Source: Candidatus Polarisedimenticolaceae bacterium (GTDB lineage: Bacteria > Pseudomonadota > Gammaproteobacteria > Chromatiales > Chromatiaceae). Taken from it: a stretch of 52,958 bases of DNA. Where the stretch lies: positions 1 to 52,958 of the forward strand of contig JAKISI010000016.1 in the NCBI GenBank assembly GCA_021648685.1, written 5' to 3'. The position numbers were made by a program, and so were the translations under genes. Of this stretch, positions 27,739-37,211 are shown piece after piece (position 1 is the stretch's first letter; every line of letters begins with the position of its first letter). The notes below the pieces were generated by a model. That model searched no databases, was not told where the DNA came from, and saw only the letters and a program-made list of their open reading frames with translations.

Positions 27739-29064
27739 ATGAGATGGCTGAGGCTCTGTTTTATCACAACCTATCTGCTGATCTTTAATATTTCATCAGC
27801 TTTTGCAGAAGCTGATGTCATTAATAAAATCATAAAGCTTTACCATGCAGGCCAGATCAACGACGCCTATAAGTTAGCTGAAAAACACCTTCTGGAAGCA
27901 GGGAATAATCCCGCCTTCGACTACCATTATGCCATTGCTGCAATTGACAGCGGACATATAAGCCAAGGTCTGTTTGCACTGAAACGCATACTTGCCCTCC
28001 ACCCAGATGACCAGAGCGCACGACTTGAACTGGCACGCGGCTACTTTCTGCTCAAACAGTATGATCGCGCCCGCCAGGAGTTCATCAAGGTACTCGACAG
28101 CAATCCTCCGGCAGAGGTTAAGGTCAATATCAACCAGTTTATGGATGCCATCCGTCTGCGTGAAACCGGTCGCAAAACCACCACCGGTCTGTACATGGAA
28201 CTGGGGCTGGGTTATGACTCCAATGTCAGCAGCGCACCGTCTGCCGCTGGTTATACAGACCGGTTCGGCATTGGCACCCTGCAAGGTGCCTCACTCTCTA
28301 TGGATGATAACTATTCCAGCTTTGCTACCGGCGTAACAATCCATCATCCTCTGAAGCCAGGGGTCGCTCTATTTGGTGATGTGAACATCAGCCAAAGGAG
28401 CCATGAAGATATTTCCGAGTTCAATATTGGCATATTTGATATTCAAAGCGGCCTTATTTTTTCTGGCGACCAAGGGTACTTTAGAATTGGAATGGAGTGG
28501 CAAAATTATGAAATAGGCCATGACCGCTACCGCGAAATGATTGCCATGAATGGCGAGCTGAGCTGGCAGCCCGCTGTACAAACCCGGTTAACCGGATTTT
28601 TGCAGTTAGCCGGTATGAAGTTCCTTACTCAGAAGCATCTTAATTCCAGGCGACAGATGGGAGGAGCAGGATTTCAGCATGTTTTTGCAGGGGGGTTGCA
28701 ACCCGTGGTTTTTGGATCTCTGTATGGCGGTGCAGAGCGCGCAAGGGATAATCTTGCGCTTGCCGAGTCCGCAATTGATAGAGATATTTACGGCCTCAGC
28801 ATCGGAAACCAACTCACCATCAGCCCACAGCTAAGTCTTGACTTTACGGTTTGGCTGCAAAAGAGCCGATACCTGGAAGATAACTCATTTTTCCTTATAA
28901 AGCGCAAGGATGAGTACCGTAACTATTCACTTGGCATAACCTACAGGCCCAGCAGGCAATGGGCCATACGCTCAAACCTGGGCTACACTGAGGGCCGTAG
29001 TAATATTGAAATCTACAAGTATTATCGGGCCCAGGTTGAGATGTCCATCCGCTACGAATATTAA
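27739..29064 (+). CDS. Outer-membrane TPR plus beta-barrel protein (SLAM/DUF560-like)
   Basis: 441 residues. A signal peptide (hydrophobic 7-22, ending SAFAEA) is followed by N-terminal TPR-like helices (about 25-135; ARLELARGYFLLKQYDRARQEF is a full unit). From about residue 145 a barrel of around 14 strands starts with the typical LYMELGLGYDSNVSSAP and ends RAQVEMSIRYEY with a terminal aromatic. This two-part plan is that of surface lipoprotein assembly modulators, which move lipoproteins such as haem- or metal-binding proteins to the cell surface. Here the substrate is unknown; surface cytochromes or the lipoproteins in this window are possibilities only. A hairpin with a T-run follows the stop, so it ends its transcript. 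Confidence 0.8.
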   Translation: MRWLRLCFITTYLLIFNISSAFAEADVINKIIKLYHAGQINDAYKLAEKHLLEAGNNPAFDYHYAIAAIDSGHISQGLFALKRILALHPDDQSARLELARGYFLLKQYDRARQEFIKVLDSNPPAEVKVNINQFMDAIRLRETGRKTTTGLYMELGLGYDSNVSSAPSAAGYTDRFGIGTLQGASLSMDDNYSSFATGVTIHHPLKPGVALFGDVNISQRSHEDISEFNIGIFDIQSGLIFSGDQGYFRIGMEWQNYEIGHDRYREMIAMNGELSWQPAVQTRLTGFLQLAGMKFLTQKHLNSRRQMGGAGFQHVFAGGLQPVVFGSLYGGAERARDNLALAESAIDRDIYGLSIGNQLTISPQLSLDFTVWLQKSRYLEDNSFFLIKRKDEYRNYSLGITYRPSRQWAIRSNLGYTEGRSNIEIYKYYRAQVEMSIRYEY

Positions 29065-29067
29065 GGA

Positions 29068-29113
29068 GGCGTTATCAATCACTGTTGATACACGCCAATA
29101 TATTCGTTTTTTT
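29068..29113 (+). terminator. Intrinsic terminator after the TPR-barrel gene
   Basis: GGCGT-TATCAA (29068-29078), six-base loop, TTGATA-C-ACGCC (29085-29096): an 11-bp stem with one bulge. It is followed ten bases later by seven T (29107-29113). Confidence 0.6.
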
Positions 29114-29155
29114 CCTAAACATGGAGGGATCTCTCCGCATCACCTAAAATAGCGT

Positions 29156-29183
29156 TGCAAATGCGATTGATTCGCATTATCAT
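29156..29183 (+). promoter_or_regulatory. Fur-box-like palindrome upstream of hemP
   Basis: The core AATGCGA-TTGAT-TCGCATT sits in a wider TGCAAATGCG...CGCATTATCAT context that resembles the GATAATGATAATCATTATC Fur consensus. It lies about 100 bases before hemP, the kind of gene normally iron-repressed by Fur. Confidence 0.65.
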
Positions 29184-29285
29184 CAGCGCCACCACGGCAC
29201 AGGGGCAGCGGTGGAGACCCTATTGATCTAAACCGGGAATTTACCTACCTGTGGTTTACCTCTCTTAGCATGATCCCAGGATGAT

Positions 29286-29462
29286 ATGAACCAACCAAAC
29301 CATCAATCCAAGGCACGCACCTGTTCTGAGAAAGAGCAGCAGGTCAGGCGGCTGTATAGTCAGGATCTCTTCAAACACCACAAAGAGCTGGTGATTGAAC
29401 ACGCAGGCCAAGAGTACCGGCTGCGTATTACCCGCCAAAACAAGCTGATACTGACTAAATAA
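29286..29462 (+). CDS. hemP: HemP-family hemin uptake protein
   Basis: 58 residues. The C-terminal half carries the HemP signature: a short hydrophobic strand (ELVIEHAGQEYRLRIT) ending RQNKLILTK at the stop codon, as in HemP/HmuP proteins. These small proteins act with iron limitation to raise expression of haem receptors. The N-terminal part is polar and low in conservation. ATG 29286 follows AGGATGAT. A Fur-box-like palindrome lies about 100 bases upstream. Normally hemP stands next to a TonB-dependent haem receptor; here no receptor or transporter follows, since the next gene is convergent pilE. It is an orphan copy whose receptor must be elsewhere if it exists. Confidence 0.85.
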   Translation: MNQPNHQSKARTCSEKEQQVRRLYSQDLFKHHKELVIEHAGQEYRLRITRQNKLILTK

Positions 29463-29477
29463 TCACGATAAATGGGG

Positions 29478-29873
29478 TCACCAACAGTTTGCGGGGGTTT
29501 TTGCTCCCAAATTGGTAAGGCTCATTGATGCGCAAGCCGTATCATCTGCTTGGGCATTGATTGCAGTAGCGGTTAGTGTGTACGTGGTCGCACTACGGTC
29601 AGAGATGGAGATGGTGTAGTAACGATTTGTACCACTTACTGGCGCATCAAATGGCAACGTTACAGCACAATTCGCAGCCTCATAGGAGAGGTTTGCAGTG
29701 GCGCAACGCTCTAGCCGCTGCCCGGTTTCAAGCAGTGCCTGTGTGCCCAGTGAGCGCCGGGATTGCTGCACACTGCCTTGATAGGATGCGTAGGCCATGC
29801 TGGCCACTATTCCCAGAATAGCCAGAACAACCATCAGTTCAATCAGTGAAAATCCACGTTGCCTTGCTTTCAT
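29478..29873 (-). CDS. pilE: Type IV pilus minor pilin PilE
   Basis: 131 residues. The class III-type leader MKARQRG is followed by the prepilin-peptidase site and the hydrophobic helix FSLIELMVVLAILGIVASMAYASYQ with Glu at +5. The compact C-terminal domain has two Cys pairs (CATANLSYEAANC and CASM...ANCW) fit for the disulfide-bound D-region. It is the last gene of the minor-pilin operon, downstream of pilY1, which matches the Pseudomonas order. GAGGAG lies just before the ATG. Minor pilins prime pilus assembly and help carry PilY1 to the tip. Confidence 0.92.
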   Translation of the reverse strand: MKARQRGFSLIELMVVLAILGIVASMAYASYQGSVQQSRRSLGTQALLETGQRLERCATANLSYEAANCAVTLPFDAPVSGTNRYYTISISDRSATTYTLTATAINAQADDTACASMSLTNLGAKTPANCW

Positions 29874-29931
29874 TTTGTCTCCTCATGCCCCGGCAGCATA
29901 CCGAGACTCCTATATAAATAAACAGTTATAC

Positions 29932-29955
29932 GAGTGGCCCGCCTGCAGGCCACTC
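29932..29955 (-). other. Hairpin between pilY1 and pilE
   Basis: GAGTGGCC, eight-base loop, GGCCACTC: a perfect 8-bp G/C-rich stem in the 103-base gap inside the pilin operon. No T-run follows in the direction of transcription. It may be a processing or partial-attenuation site that sets pilE expression apart from pilY1. Confidence 0.5.
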
Positions 29956-29976
29956 ATATGGATATTGGAGGGGTGA

Positions 29977-32900
29977 TCAATCCATGACCTCTCTCCAATA
30001 TATTCTGCTGCTGACCTCTTGCTCTGGAGGATCGTATGTCTCAGGCCCAACAAGAATAACCGGGCCTCCCTCATCCGGCATCATGATCTGCGGTGAAGGA
30101 GGAATGCCCATGCGTCCAAGCTGTCTTCTGCGATCATCTTTTGTCAGGCTGTCCAGATCACCAAGACCATCAAGGTTCATAACCGGAGTGGCATCCCACG
30201 CATTTACTATATAGAGATAACCACCACCCAGTGCTGCGCTACAGGCCGAGGAGGGCGCCAGTGGTGCATAGGTTGTAAAGAATATAGAACCCTGGAATGT
30301 TATAGGATTACTTAAAACCTTCTCTCCGCTATCTTCCAGCCTTATATACCAGCCATTCGTTGCTTCTAAACTGGCGTTGGCAGCATCTTTTTCTGTTGCA
30401 TCACCCTCGCCAATAAGATTGTCTGTAGCATCATAAAGGCTTGTTTCTGTATAGGCTAATGGATAATCAGGATTCTCATCTTCATCAAGAGGTGGGCCAT
30501 ATATATCTGTCAGGCGGATGTTGTAAAACCGGTCTTCAACCACCGTATCCAGAGGGTGCGCACGCCAGCCTGACCCAATAGAGAGTGAAAGTGATTGATA
30601 GCCACTTTTGCTGTGCAGCGCAACATCAGGTGCATAGTAGAATTTTCTGTTCTCCTCCGCTGTGGAGCCACCGAGATCAGCAATTACCGCACCACTAACG
30701 AGTGATGCCCCAGATTGGCCGTGATGGATATCAAACCTCCATAGCTGTGCACCCATATCACCGACATAGAGCTGGTCGGCTTTGCCATCAAGATCAATGT
30801 CAATAATGCTGATATCAGATGGAATGCTGTAGACCATATCAGTAAAGCTTTTGGTGAAGCTGACACCTGATCCACCAGACCAGATCAAGGCACCGGTCTC
30901 TGCATTGACAATATATATGGCTCGGCCTTCAGCATCTGGTGTACGGACTATATTTGTATCATTGTCTGTATCATATCCACCCGCAAAGATAAGAACATCG
31001 GTTACTGTGCCACCAACATCAATTTTGGCATGAAGAGGAGCCGACCATGTCTGTGCAAGCTCTTCAAAGGGCGCCACACCACCCTGTATTTTCCATTTCA
31101 TCGTTGGAACCACACGATCCGTTACATCCAGTGCATAGTAGAATCTGCCACCACGGCGCATTCCAAAATAGATGTAAACGCTATCGCCATCGGCTTTGGA
31201 TATAGCCAAGTCGTTGTTGGCATCATTGACCCAGGCTGTAATCTGTCCATCCAGGCCATAGGTATGTTTTACCGAAGCTGAGTTTATATACAGGCCATTA
31301 AGATTGGCCAGTAACTCTTGCGGTATAAATGCAAACTCTTCAACACCTGTTGTGGTATTGAGAGCATGCAAAAAGCCATCATTGGTACTTACGAATACGG
31401 TTGAATCCGGGGCTTCATCTGTGCCACCGTAGGTGATAATAATGGGGCGGGAGTGCAGTGGATCCCCCATTTGCATGCGGTCTTCTGTACTGTCACCATC
31501 ATTATCTTCATCCTTTACATCAACGCCACGCGCCCATTGTAAAAGTGTCTCTCTATAGGCATCAGATTCACCGTCAATACTAAGCATCTCTTTCGTAATA
31601 TCAGCTGTAGTTTCATGCAGGGTCAATATGCTGAGATCTGCCGCATTGGTAATAAGATTACGACTTGCAGCGGTTGGTAGCACAGAAGCAGCTCCACCCT
31701 CCACAATCGAGTTGCCATCAGCTTCTGCTGACCACCAGCTTTGAGCGGTCGTTTTGAATTGTCCGGTTGCACCATCAACCGCATCAGAACCATTTACATC
31801 GACAATCCGGGTTGCCTCTGTATCACTTCCATACAGCCCATAGCGCTTCATGTTCCCTTGCCAGCGCGTAGTGTCAGAAGGTTTAAAGAGTGAAAAATAG
31901 ACCTCATTTCTATGTGCCAGCCGATTAAACTGATTGACTGTTGCACCAGGTGATACGAAGGTTGTATCGACCGATAGAATCTCACGGATGATGTTCTGAA
32001 ATACGGTTGTCAGTTCAGCTGCCGTAGCGGCCGAATGATATTCACCATCACCAACTTCAGCCAGATCTTTAAGGAAGTCAACCGCTGAGGTCTGACCTCC
32101 TTCATCGAGGTTAAAGCCAATGGTGTATGTTCTGACACTCTGCTTTCCAGAGAGCGCCAATGGCCCGTCATCTGCTGATTGGTCCGTATCTGCCATCCAC
32201 TCAACAAGCTCGCGGCCACATTTTTCTCCACCATCTGAACTTGCACAACTGCCTCCAGTCAATGCTGTGATCAAGCTTTCAGAGTGGTTTCTGTTAGCCT
32301 GTCCATCCGTCAGCAGAACGATATAGCTGGATTGGCACTGGTCAACAATAGGTGTTTTATAGACTGGGGAACCTGTTATATTTTCATCATAACAGGCAGT
32401 GGAATTCAGATTAGCGTCTGTACATTCTACATCACGATCAACTACACCACCTGTATAGGATGAAGGGTGGCTTAGACGTCCATTTTTTTGCTGGTTGCCG
32501 CGGGTTTTGCCATAGAGGACATCAGAACCACGGTAGTATTGAGCAGCCTCATAGAGTGTATCAACAATAGGGGTATATCCACCAGGTGCAAAGGTGTCAA
32601 CAAGATCACGCAGTTTGTCACGAACTGTGTAGGTTACTCCATCAAATAGACCACCAAACTGAACCTTTACCCTCAGAAGCGCAGCACCGCCTGTAGAGGA
32701 ATTATAGGTGTAGGCACGGCGATTGCTTATGACAGATGCCTCCATAATCAACGCCAGATCATTACCAGGCAACCAGGAACTCTGATTAACAATCTCCTGG
32801 ATCAAGTTCTTGATGTTAGGCGATTCATAGGTGCTATTTGCAAACCAGGTGTTTGTTAGCGACCAATCAACTGACCCTGTTGTAGGCCGACTACTGATAT

Positions 32901-34632
32901 TGTGAGCAAAGGATGAAAAGGCATTCGAATTGCCGCTGTATTCACCTTTTAACGTAATTGTCACAACACCTGAGCTATTGTTTTTTGCAGTTAACTGTAA
33001 CCTGGCATCTAGGATCTGTGCGCCCTGATTTATGCGAAGATCTTTAAAACGCACACCATTGATCCGACTTGATGCAATACTGAGAGTTGAGCTGGTGAGT
33101 GACACGTAACCATTGTTGTTCTCATGCGCATCATCATTTGAATCATCTACACGATAGTAGATCCACTCATTGATACAGCCGCCACTGGCAGGAACAGAGT
33201 CCGGGTCATAGGTAATCTTTAATACCGGCGATTTGCTTGGATCACCATCATAACTGTATGCTGCCCTGCTGTTGACATCCGGGCTTGTAATCTCAAATGC
33301 CATGGCATTATTGCCACACCAGCCAGCCCGATCCGTGATCTCCTGTACAACCACAGAGAGATCCGCTGTCTGATAGGTCTCATCACCAATCCAGGCACCG
33401 GGCGTCCAGGCAACACTGTTAGCTGTTTTTGCACGCATGCTGATATCTCCGGCTCCAGAGCCAAAGATTTCAGCATCATCATCATCCATTCCTTTTACAG
33501 TCAAGGTGACAGCATCAGAGGCGGATTGCGCAGCGGTAAACTCTATGGCCGCACTCAAAATAGTGGCGCCCTGTGGAATAGCCACATTTTCAAAGCGCAA
33601 CCCAACTTTTTGCGCCTCTGGAGGTGCTACTGTATAGGTAACTTCCAGCTCTGCTGCTTTGCTTGCGCTGCTTCTATAGCGGTGCGCCCTTCTTTTGGGG
33701 TCGGAGCCGCTACCAGAGACATAAGTCTCTATAAAGGTTAGAGGGTTGCCTGAATCCCAATCAGCACGATTAATAATTTCTTGTACAATCGGGGAGACAT
33801 CTGGCGAGTAGTACTCATCATCTTTTATCCATGCGGCAGGTTCCCAGGTTACAGCCGCCGTGGTTTGTATACGATTAGAGGGCGGATCACTCAGGCTGAG
33901 CTGAGGAGAGTTACCCTGGTCATCACCAAAGAAACGAAATTTGACATCTTTTGAGTCGCTTCTCACTGCGGTAAATTTTATCTTTGCACCATTGATCGTA
34001 GCAAAAGGGGGAATGGTCATGTTTTTAAAATGCAGGCCATTGATCTGATCATTCTCCATATTCCAATGGTATCCGTATGTTGATGCACCACCAGAAAGGT
34101 ACTCTTCCAAATCTCCGAATCTGTTATCAATTTTTCCTGTAACCGTGGTCTGCCCTCCACTGGATGCACCATAGGCCATCTCCAAGTGCTTGCTTACCAG
34201 GCTCATTGTCATGAGGGCACCCACCTCCTCTGCATCATTACTGCTTTCGGTGATAATAGCGGTTATTGATCCAGCTGGCGTTTCAGGTGCAGCAGTCGAC
34301 ATATCTTCATCAACATAGCTCACAGGAAAAAGGATAGGGCCACCAGGATTATTAAACCGCATCAGACCTATATTGACATTGGTAACGCTGTTGAGCAGAC
34401 CGTGCAGCGCCAGTTTCATATTCTCCATACGGCTCAATGAGGTTCCAGGAACACTGGCACTCATTGAGCCTGAACTGTCGAGAATAAACAGCACATTGGG
34501 ATGCACCGTTGATGCAGAGGGCGGAGAACCAAAGAAGACCTCTGTGTCATCCGCATACAGCGGTGACCCAACAACTAATGAATAGAGCAATCCGCCAAGT
34601 AAAGCGCGTGCTTTGAGTGTGTTGTTAGACAT
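29977..34632 (-). CDS. pilY1: PilY1, type IV pilus tip adhesin with split von Willebrand A domain
   Basis: 1551 residues from ATG 34632 (AGGAAGG upstream). A signal peptide ends near LYADD. A von Willebrand A domain opens at about 45 with the metal site DSSGS (Asp52), is interrupted at about 165-660, and resumes with FAPGGYTPIVDTLYEA and VLLTDGQANR (about 772). The insert is three tandem modules of about 150-160 residues. Each has FKNMTIPPFATI/FENVAIPQGATI/FKDLRINQGAQI, then a W-containing strand, an IVQEI-type helix and a closing LEVTY/LKITY/LRVKV strand. The C-terminal part (about 1050-1551) is the PilY1 propeller with GDPLHSRPI, NDGFLHALN and a calcium loop DIDLDGKAD (about 1280). It is required for pilus extension and adhesion, and lies between pilX and pilE as expected. 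Confidence 0.94.
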   Translation of the reverse strand: MSNNTLKARALLGGLLYSLVVGSPLYADDTEVFFGSPPSASTVHPNVLFILDSSGSMSASVPGTSLSRMENMKLALHGLLNSVTNVNIGLMRFNNPGGPILFPVSYVDEDMSTAAPETPAGSITAIITESSNDAEEVGALMTMSLVSKHLEMAYGASSGGQTTVTGKIDNRFGDLEEYLSGGASTYGYHWNMENDQINGLHFKNMTIPPFATINGAKIKFTAVRSDSKDVKFRFFGDDQGNSPQLSLSDPPSNRIQTTAAVTWEPAAWIKDDEYYSPDVSPIVQEIINRADWDSGNPLTFIETYVSGSGSDPKRRAHRYRSSASKAAELEVTYTVAPPEAQKVGLRFENVAIPQGATILSAAIEFTAAQSASDAVTLTVKGMDDDDAEIFGSGAGDISMRAKTANSVAWTPGAWIGDETYQTADLSVVVQEITDRAGWCGNNAMAFEITSPDVNSRAAYSYDGDPSKSPVLKITYDPDSVPASGGCINEWIYYRVDDSNDDAHENNNGYVSLTSSTLSIASSRINGVRFKDLRINQGAQILDARLQLTAKNNSSGVVTITLKGEYSGNSNAFSSFAHNISSRPTTGSVDWSLTNTWFANSTYESPNIKNLIQEIVNQSSWLPGNDLALIMEASVISNRRAYTYNSSTGGAALLRVKVQFGGLFDGVTYTVRDKLRDLVDTFAPGGYTPIVDTLYEAAQYYRGSDVLYGKTRGNQQKNGRLSHPSSYTGGVVDRDVECTDANLNSTACYDENITGSPVYKTPIVDQCQSSYIVLLTDGQANRNHSESLITALTGGSCASSDGGEKCGRELVEWMADTDQSADDGPLALSGKQSVRTYTIGFNLDEGGQTSAVDFLKDLAEVGDGEYHSAATAAELTTVFQNIIREILSVDTTFVSPGATVNQFNRLAHRNEVYFSLFKPSDTTRWQGNMKRYGLYGSDTEATRIVDVNGSDAVDGATGQFKTTAQSWWSAEADGNSIVEGGAASVLPTAASRNLITNAADLSILTLHETTADITKEMLSIDGESDAYRETLLQWARGVDVKDEDNDGDSTEDRMQMGDPLHSRPIIITYGGTDEAPDSTVFVSTNDGFLHALNTTTGVEEFAFIPQELLANLNGLYINSASVKHTYGLDGQITAWVNDANNDLAISKADGDSVYIYFGMRRGGRFYYALDVTDRVVPTMKWKIQGGVAPFEELAQTWSAPLHAKIDVGGTVTDVLIFAGGYDTDNDTNIVRTPDAEGRAIYIVNAETGALIWSGGSGVSFTKSFTDMVYSIPSDISIIDIDLDGKADQLYVGDMGAQLWRFDIHHGQSGASLVSGAVIADLGGSTAEENRKFYYAPDVALHSKSGYQSLSLSIGSGWRAHPLDTVVEDRFYNIRLTDIYGPPLDEDENPDYPLAYTETSLYDATDNLIGEGDATEKDAANASLEATNGWYIRLEDSGEKVLSNPITFQGSIFFTTYAPLAPSSACSAALGGGYLYIVNAWDATPVMNLDGLGDLDSLTKDDRRRQLGRMGIPPSPQIMMPDEGGPVILVGPETYDPPEQEVSSRIYWREVMD

Positions 34633-34655
34633 GCTACACCTTCCTGATATACGGT

Positions 34656-35111
34656 TCATTTTGGAGCAACCCATTGAATGCCCTGGGCTACGTTTGACTC
34701 TGATACAACGGTAGAGCCACGTTGCATTCTGCCTCTACCTGTCACTTCAAATACATAAGCAACAAACCCGCCATTCTGTACAATTGAATACCCGCTTTGA
34801 ATATTTGTGAGTCCTCTCTGTCGGATAGTGCCTGATGCTGTAGCTGATGCGGTAGGAGTGAACTCTGGTGTTATATCCAGTGTGTCTGAGGTAAGTGTGG
34901 CATTGGCAAAGTTAGCACCATTATTCAATATATCTTCCACTGCACTTTCAGCCGTTTGAAAGGCAATGGAGTGCTGGGCAGATGCTGCTGCCATCCTCTC
35001 CTGCATTGTCGATGATTGAAATGAGCTGGTTGCAAGCACTGTAAGCAGCAGTAGAATGATGAGCGTGGTAATTAAAATTGCACCCTCTTGCTTTGCTAAT
35101 TTACTATTCAT
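34656..35111 (-). CDS. pilX: Type IV pilus minor pilin PilX
   Basis: 151 residues. The N-terminus MNSKLAKQEG is followed by the hydrophobic helix AILITTLIILLLLTVLATSSFQ, then the PilX hallmark QERMAAASAQHSIAFQTAESAVED. The cleavage site is less canonical than in PilE/PilV (EG then AI), and the usual +5 Glu is missing, as is common in PilX/GspK-type proteins. It starts two bases after the pilW stop and ends 23 bases before pilY1. PilX helps form the initiating minor-pilin complex that loads PilY1. Confidence 0.9.
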   Translation of the reverse strand: MNSKLAKQEGAILITTLIILLLLTVLATSSFQSSTMQERMAAASAQHSIAFQTAESAVEDILNNGANFANATLTSDTLDITPEFTPTASATASGTIRQRGLTNIQSGYSIVQNGGFVAYVFEVTGRGRMQRGSTVVSESNVAQGIQWVAPK

Positions 35112-35113
35112 GA

Positions 35114-36193
35114 CTATAACCTCGAACGGCGGTTTCTAATGTTGACTGCCGTGTTAAATCTGCGACGCATACGCCTGTCATTGCCGTGTGCAGCCTCCCC
35201 TGTTGAAGCTATTGTGATGCCGGCAAGGGTATAACTTGCTGCGTCATCGTTCATCCTTACAAGCTCTGTTGATGAAGCAAGCACCCCCACTTTTACAGAG
35301 ACAATGTCTGAAAAATCTGCAGCAGGAATGTCTGCTGCAGAGTTAAACTGCATGCTGCCAGAGATATCTCTGCCATACATGAGTTGTATATTTTCAACAC
35401 CCGCCATAAGCTCTGTAACTATAGGAGCATCTGAGCCATCCACCGCACCAGTGGTGAAAAAGAGTGCGCGAACAGGCGCGCCATCTGGCAGGGCACGCGC
35501 CGTATCACCTACAAAATAGATATTGTTATTAAATTTAAGAACTCTGGCATCCGCTGTAAAACTGCCTGTAAGGGTGCCATCAAATGTTAAAGCCCCCCCG
35601 CTTGTGGTCGGATCATTGGTTCTTCTGACTATGTTTGCTTTCGTGCAGTCGGTAATAATAAACTGCTCACCGTTAAGAATTCGTGATGAAACATCGCCGT
35701 CAACCAGTGTTACGCTCCCGGCATTACTGGCTACATTCCCAGTTGGGGCCGACTCCTGAGTATCTGCAAACTGCACTGCTATCACATCCGTTCCAGGGGT
35801 CACAAGATCAACAATACGCTGAATGTCGGCATCGGCATTGTCTGCCCAGCCAGGTGCTGAGGTGTCATAACCTCTTATTGCCATATCACGAAAAGGATAT
35901 TCCGTTGTGCTTAGTGCAGTTACTAATGAGATTTGGCTGGCGGCATTTGGGTTGTTTGGATCCGGTTGATGCCGGGTGCAGCCCTGATAACCTGCCATAC
36001 GAATATCCTGCGACAGAATATCCAGTGCAATACGGCCAGTCTCCTGCAGATCACTCATCGCACTGGTAGAGCGAAAAGTCTGATTTTGGCTGGAAAAGAG
36101 GGCAATCACCGCCAGTGCCGCAAGCATGCTGAGCACCATGCTGATCATCAGCTCTATAAGGGTAAACCCTCGTTGACCGGATGTATGTTTCAT
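35114..36193 (-). CDS. pilW: Type IV pilus minor pilin PilW
   Basis: 359 residues from ATG 36193, one base after the pilV stop. An 18-codon upstream extension overlaps pilV and would bury the leader, so it is rejected. Leader MKHTSGQRG, then FTLIELMISMVLSMLAALAVIALF with Glu +5, and the conserved TSAMSDLQETGRIALDILSQDIRMAGYQGC. A large beta-rich C-terminal domain follows, ending RRFNTAVNIRNR, the usual PilW end. It forms the tip-initiating complex with PilV and PilX. Confidence 0.92.
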   Translation of the reverse strand: MKHTSGQRGFTLIELMISMVLSMLAALAVIALFSSQNQTFRSTSAMSDLQETGRIALDILSQDIRMAGYQGCTRHQPDPNNPNAASQISLVTALSTTEYPFRDMAIRGYDTSAPGWADNADADIQRIVDLVTPGTDVIAVQFADTQESAPTGNVASNAGSVTLVDGDVSSRILNGEQFIITDCTKANIVRRTNDPTTSGGALTFDGTLTGSFTADARVLKFNNNIYFVGDTARALPDGAPVRALFFTTGAVDGSDAPIVTELMAGVENIQLMYGRDISGSMQFNSAADIPAADFSDIVSVKVGVLASSTELVRMNDDAASYTLAGITIASTGEAAHGNDRRMRRRFNTAVNIRNRRSRL

Positions 36194-36194
36194 C

Positions 36195-36704
36195 TCAAAG
36201 TACCATCGTAATAGTGAATGTCTGGGTCGTTGAATCACTTTCAGCACTATTCATGGCCCCCATTTCATTCCAGGTGATAACCACTGTGTAGGTGCCCGTA
36301 TTATTGGTGACCGTCCCGAATGCACCAGCTGGCAAGGTGGGCACATAAGCTGCGCCCAATGCATACACATCCCGAAAATGATCTGTCCACTCACGAATAT
36401 CCTGGCTGGTAATTTGCTCCGCCGTGCAGGGAGTACCTGCACATCCCTGATCCCCTGGAATATCATTCCTCGAATCGACCGCATCATAATTGCCAGCTAT
36501 CACGCCATTTTGATTTGTCCGCATCCTGTCAATGATGTCATTGGCTACAGCAACCGCCTGACTCCTTAGATAGGCATCCTGGTTATAGCGCATGGATGCT
36601 GTCTGCATTCCCGCCAACCCCAACAGCCCAAGTGATAAAACCACTGTAGCTACCAGCACCTCTACGAGGGTAAAGCCTGATTGAGATTTAAGATTGTATT
36701 TCAT
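36195..36704 (-). CDS. pilV: Type IV pilus minor pilin PilV
   Basis: 169 residues. Leader MKYNLKSQSG, then FTLVEVLVATVVLSLGLLGLAGMQ, followed by the PilV signature YNQDAYLRSQAVAVANDIIDRMRTN. The C-terminal strand TYTVVITWNE is typical. It has Glu at +5. It lies 18 bases after fimT and one base before pilW. Part of the minor-pilin priming complex. Confidence 0.92.
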   Translation of the reverse strand: MKYNLKSQSGFTLVEVLVATVVLSLGLLGLAGMQTASMRYNQDAYLRSQAVAVANDIIDRMRTNQNGVIAGNYDAVDSRNDIPGDQGCAGTPCTAEQITSQDIREWTDHFRDVYALGAAYVPTLPAGAFGTVTNNTGTYTVVITWNEMGAMNSAESDSTTQTFTITMVL

Positions 36705-36722
36705 TGCTGTGATCCCTTTCTG

Positions 36723-37211
36723 TTACGGACAAGAGAAGTTGCGGTTAATAAGGACTACTTTGCCGGTAGCGGTGACCATGAACTGGCGGCCATCCTCATT
36801 GGAGCTGGTTTCACATACGTTAAAATTTCCAGCTACTGCGGGGCTGGCATAGCCACGTGGAATAAAGGTGATGGTCGTAGTACCGGCATCATTATCCATT
36901 GTGATGTTGCCATTAAATGCATCCAGTGTTGCAATCACATCTTCGGCATCTCTCATCTGCACACCACCACCCCACTCGTTACTGGCGTCCCCGGTTACAC
37001 TGGCAACGGTAATATTGCGCTGCCTTTTAACTGCCTCAGCACGCGCCAGCATCAGAAATGAAGAGAAAGAGTTAACCTGCGCTGTCATTCTTGTGCTATG
37101 GGTTGTGCTGCGGAATGATGGCACCGCTACTGCGATGACAATAATTGCAACAGCCAGTGTTACCATTAATTCAATCAGTGTGAATCCACTGCTGTTTTTT
37201 GGCTGCCTCAT
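36723..37211 (-). CDS. fimT: FimT/GspH-type minor pseudopilin, first gene of the pilin operon
   Basis: 162 residues. Leader MRQPKNSSG, then FTLIELMVTLAVAIIVIAVAVPSF, and the GspH/FimT pattern FSSFLMLARAEAVKRQRNITV followed by a WGGG strand. The last residues SCP hold a Cys that can pair with Cys near 134. FimT/FimU pilins start minor-pilin operons and in some bacteria bind DNA for natural transformation. The promoter should lie in 37212-37345 on the minus strand, but no clear boxes were found. Confidence 0.88.
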   Translation of the reverse strand: MRQPKNSSGFTLIELMVTLAVAIIVIAVAVPSFRSTTHSTRMTAQVNSFSSFLMLARAEAVKRQRNITVASVTGDASNEWGGGVQMRDAEDVIATLDAFNGNITMDNDAGTTTITFIPRGYASPAVAGNFNVCETSSNEDGRQFMVTATGKVVLINRNFSCP

